The notes under the pieces: generated by a model
The model's database searches: none
Seen by the model: only the letters and a program-made list of their open reading frames with translations
What the model was told of the DNA's origin: nothing
Program-made: the position numbers and the translations under genes
Assembly (NCBI RefSeq): GCF_028898845.1
Contig: NZ_CP118574.1
Span: 2,542,001 to 2,606,000 of the forward strand
Direction: 5' to 3'
DNA: 64,000 nucleotides
DNA from: Streptomyces sp. WZ-12
GTDB lineage: Bacteria; Actinomycetota; Actinomycetes; Streptomycetales; Streptomycetaceae
Shown here: piece after piece, positions 63,658-64,000 of the stretch
How the letters are laid out: each line of letters starts with the position of its first letter
How positions within the stretch are numbered: position 1 is the first letter of the stretch

Positions 63658-64000
63658 TTACTTGCGGATGAGGTTGCGCAGCACGTACTGCATGATGCCG
63701 CCGTTGCGGTAGTAGTCCGCCTCGCCGGGGGTGTCGATGCGGACCACCGCGTCGAACTCCACACCGGTGTCGGTGGTGACCTTCACCGTGCGGGGGGTGG
63801 TGCCGTTGTTCAGCTCGGTGACACCGGCGAAGGAGAAGCTCTCCTCACCGGTGAGGCCGAGGGACTCCGCCGAGGCGCCCTCGGGGAACTGGAGCGGCAG
63901 CACGCCCATGCCGATCAGGTTGGAGCGGTGGATGCGCTCGTAGGACTCGGCGATGACGGCCTTGACGCCGAGCAGCGCGGTGCCCTTGGCCGCCCAGTCG
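63658..64000 (-). CDS. acnA: Aconitate hydratase, C-terminal part (cut by window edge)
   Basis: The last 113 codons of aconitase lie in the window, ending in TAA at 63658. The swivel domain is diagnostic: [38 protein letters not shown], then [12 protein letters not shown] and [23 protein letters not shown]. Aconitase isomerises citrate and isocitrate in the TCA cycle. The Fe-S cysteines are outside the window. Its position beside ngcEFG matches SCO5999 in S. coelicolor (from memory). Confidence 0.96.
   Translation of the reverse strand, partial: DWAAKGTALLGVKAVIAESYERIHRSNLIGMGVLPLQFPEGASAESLGLTGEESFSFAGVTELNNGTTPRTVKVTTDTGVEFDAVVRIDTPGEADYYRNGGIMQYVLRNLIRK

Overview
The window is high-GC actinobacterial chromosome and almost certainly Streptomyces. 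The evidence is the GC-rich third codon positions throughout, frequent GTG/TTG starts behind GGAGG-type ribosome sites, an AfsA/gamma-butyrolactone receptor pair, Rok7B7-XylFGH and NgcEFG sugar-uptake operons, HemQ-type haem synthesis, and a DasR-like box. From about 13.8 kb to the right end the gene order resembles, in reverse, the S. coelicolor stretch from murC (SCO606x) down to aconitase (SCO5999). That comparison is from memory and was not computed.

Layout. (1) 1-3.7 kb: a signalling patch with a partial TetR gene, a class IV aminotransferase, a gamma-butyrolactone-receptor-like TetR and a divergent AfsA-like gene. (2) 3.7-13.7 kb: a complete histidine-utilisation cluster (hutI, hutH, permease, hutU, hutG) with three regulators (two paralogous IclR proteins and a HutC-type GntR). 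A 16-18 bp dyad (core TCTsGnATCCsrGA) recurs upstream of hutI, hutH (twice) and hutU. A different, HutC-like box lies at the permease promoter. (3) 13.8-25.7 kb: core genes msrB and murC, a NarL-type two-component pair divergent from a FtsX-type ABC exporter, a RibD-C reductase, ZapE, an ABC-2 exporter and a PTH2-type hydrolase. (4) 25.8-29.1 kb: a LysE-type exporter split by a +1 frameshift, then a DUF692 (MNIO oxidase family) gene, its partner gene and a TIGR04222-like membrane protein split by a -1 frameshift. (5) 29.2-39.7 kb: a secreted SlpD/E-type peptidase, hemQ-hemG and hemE, with a thiolase / aldehyde dehydrogenase / FAD-disulfide-reductase trio between them, and DUF3000. (6) 40-50 kb: an atypical LuxR-type response regulator, RNase D, the fadA-fadB beta-oxidation operon, a NYN-like protein, a cationic amino-acid transporter and dxs. 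(7) 50-59 kb: the xylFGH operon behind its ROK repressor and the ngcEFG amino-sugar operon behind a DasR-like site. (8) 59-64 kb: a secreted GH92 alpha-mannosidase with a LacI-type operator at its start, a secreted FG-GAP/VCBS repeat protein, and the 3' end of aconitase.

How it works together. The hut enzymes form the four-step route histidine > urocanate > imidazolonepropionate > formiminoglutamate > glutamate + formamide, with a dedicated permease and local regulators. The right-hand third is a carbohydrate-scavenging region: xylose, chitin-derived amino sugars and mannose-containing glycans, each with its own transcription-factor site. Many convergent gene pairs are separated by perfect GC-rich hairpins that act as likely bidirectional terminators. 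No tRNA, rRNA, IS element, phage gene or CRISPR array was seen. Odd structural features are a 63-bp near-uninterrupted palindrome (39740-39802), a four-copy 45-bp tandem repeat (50273-50453) and an 8-bp tandem repeat (24700-24753).
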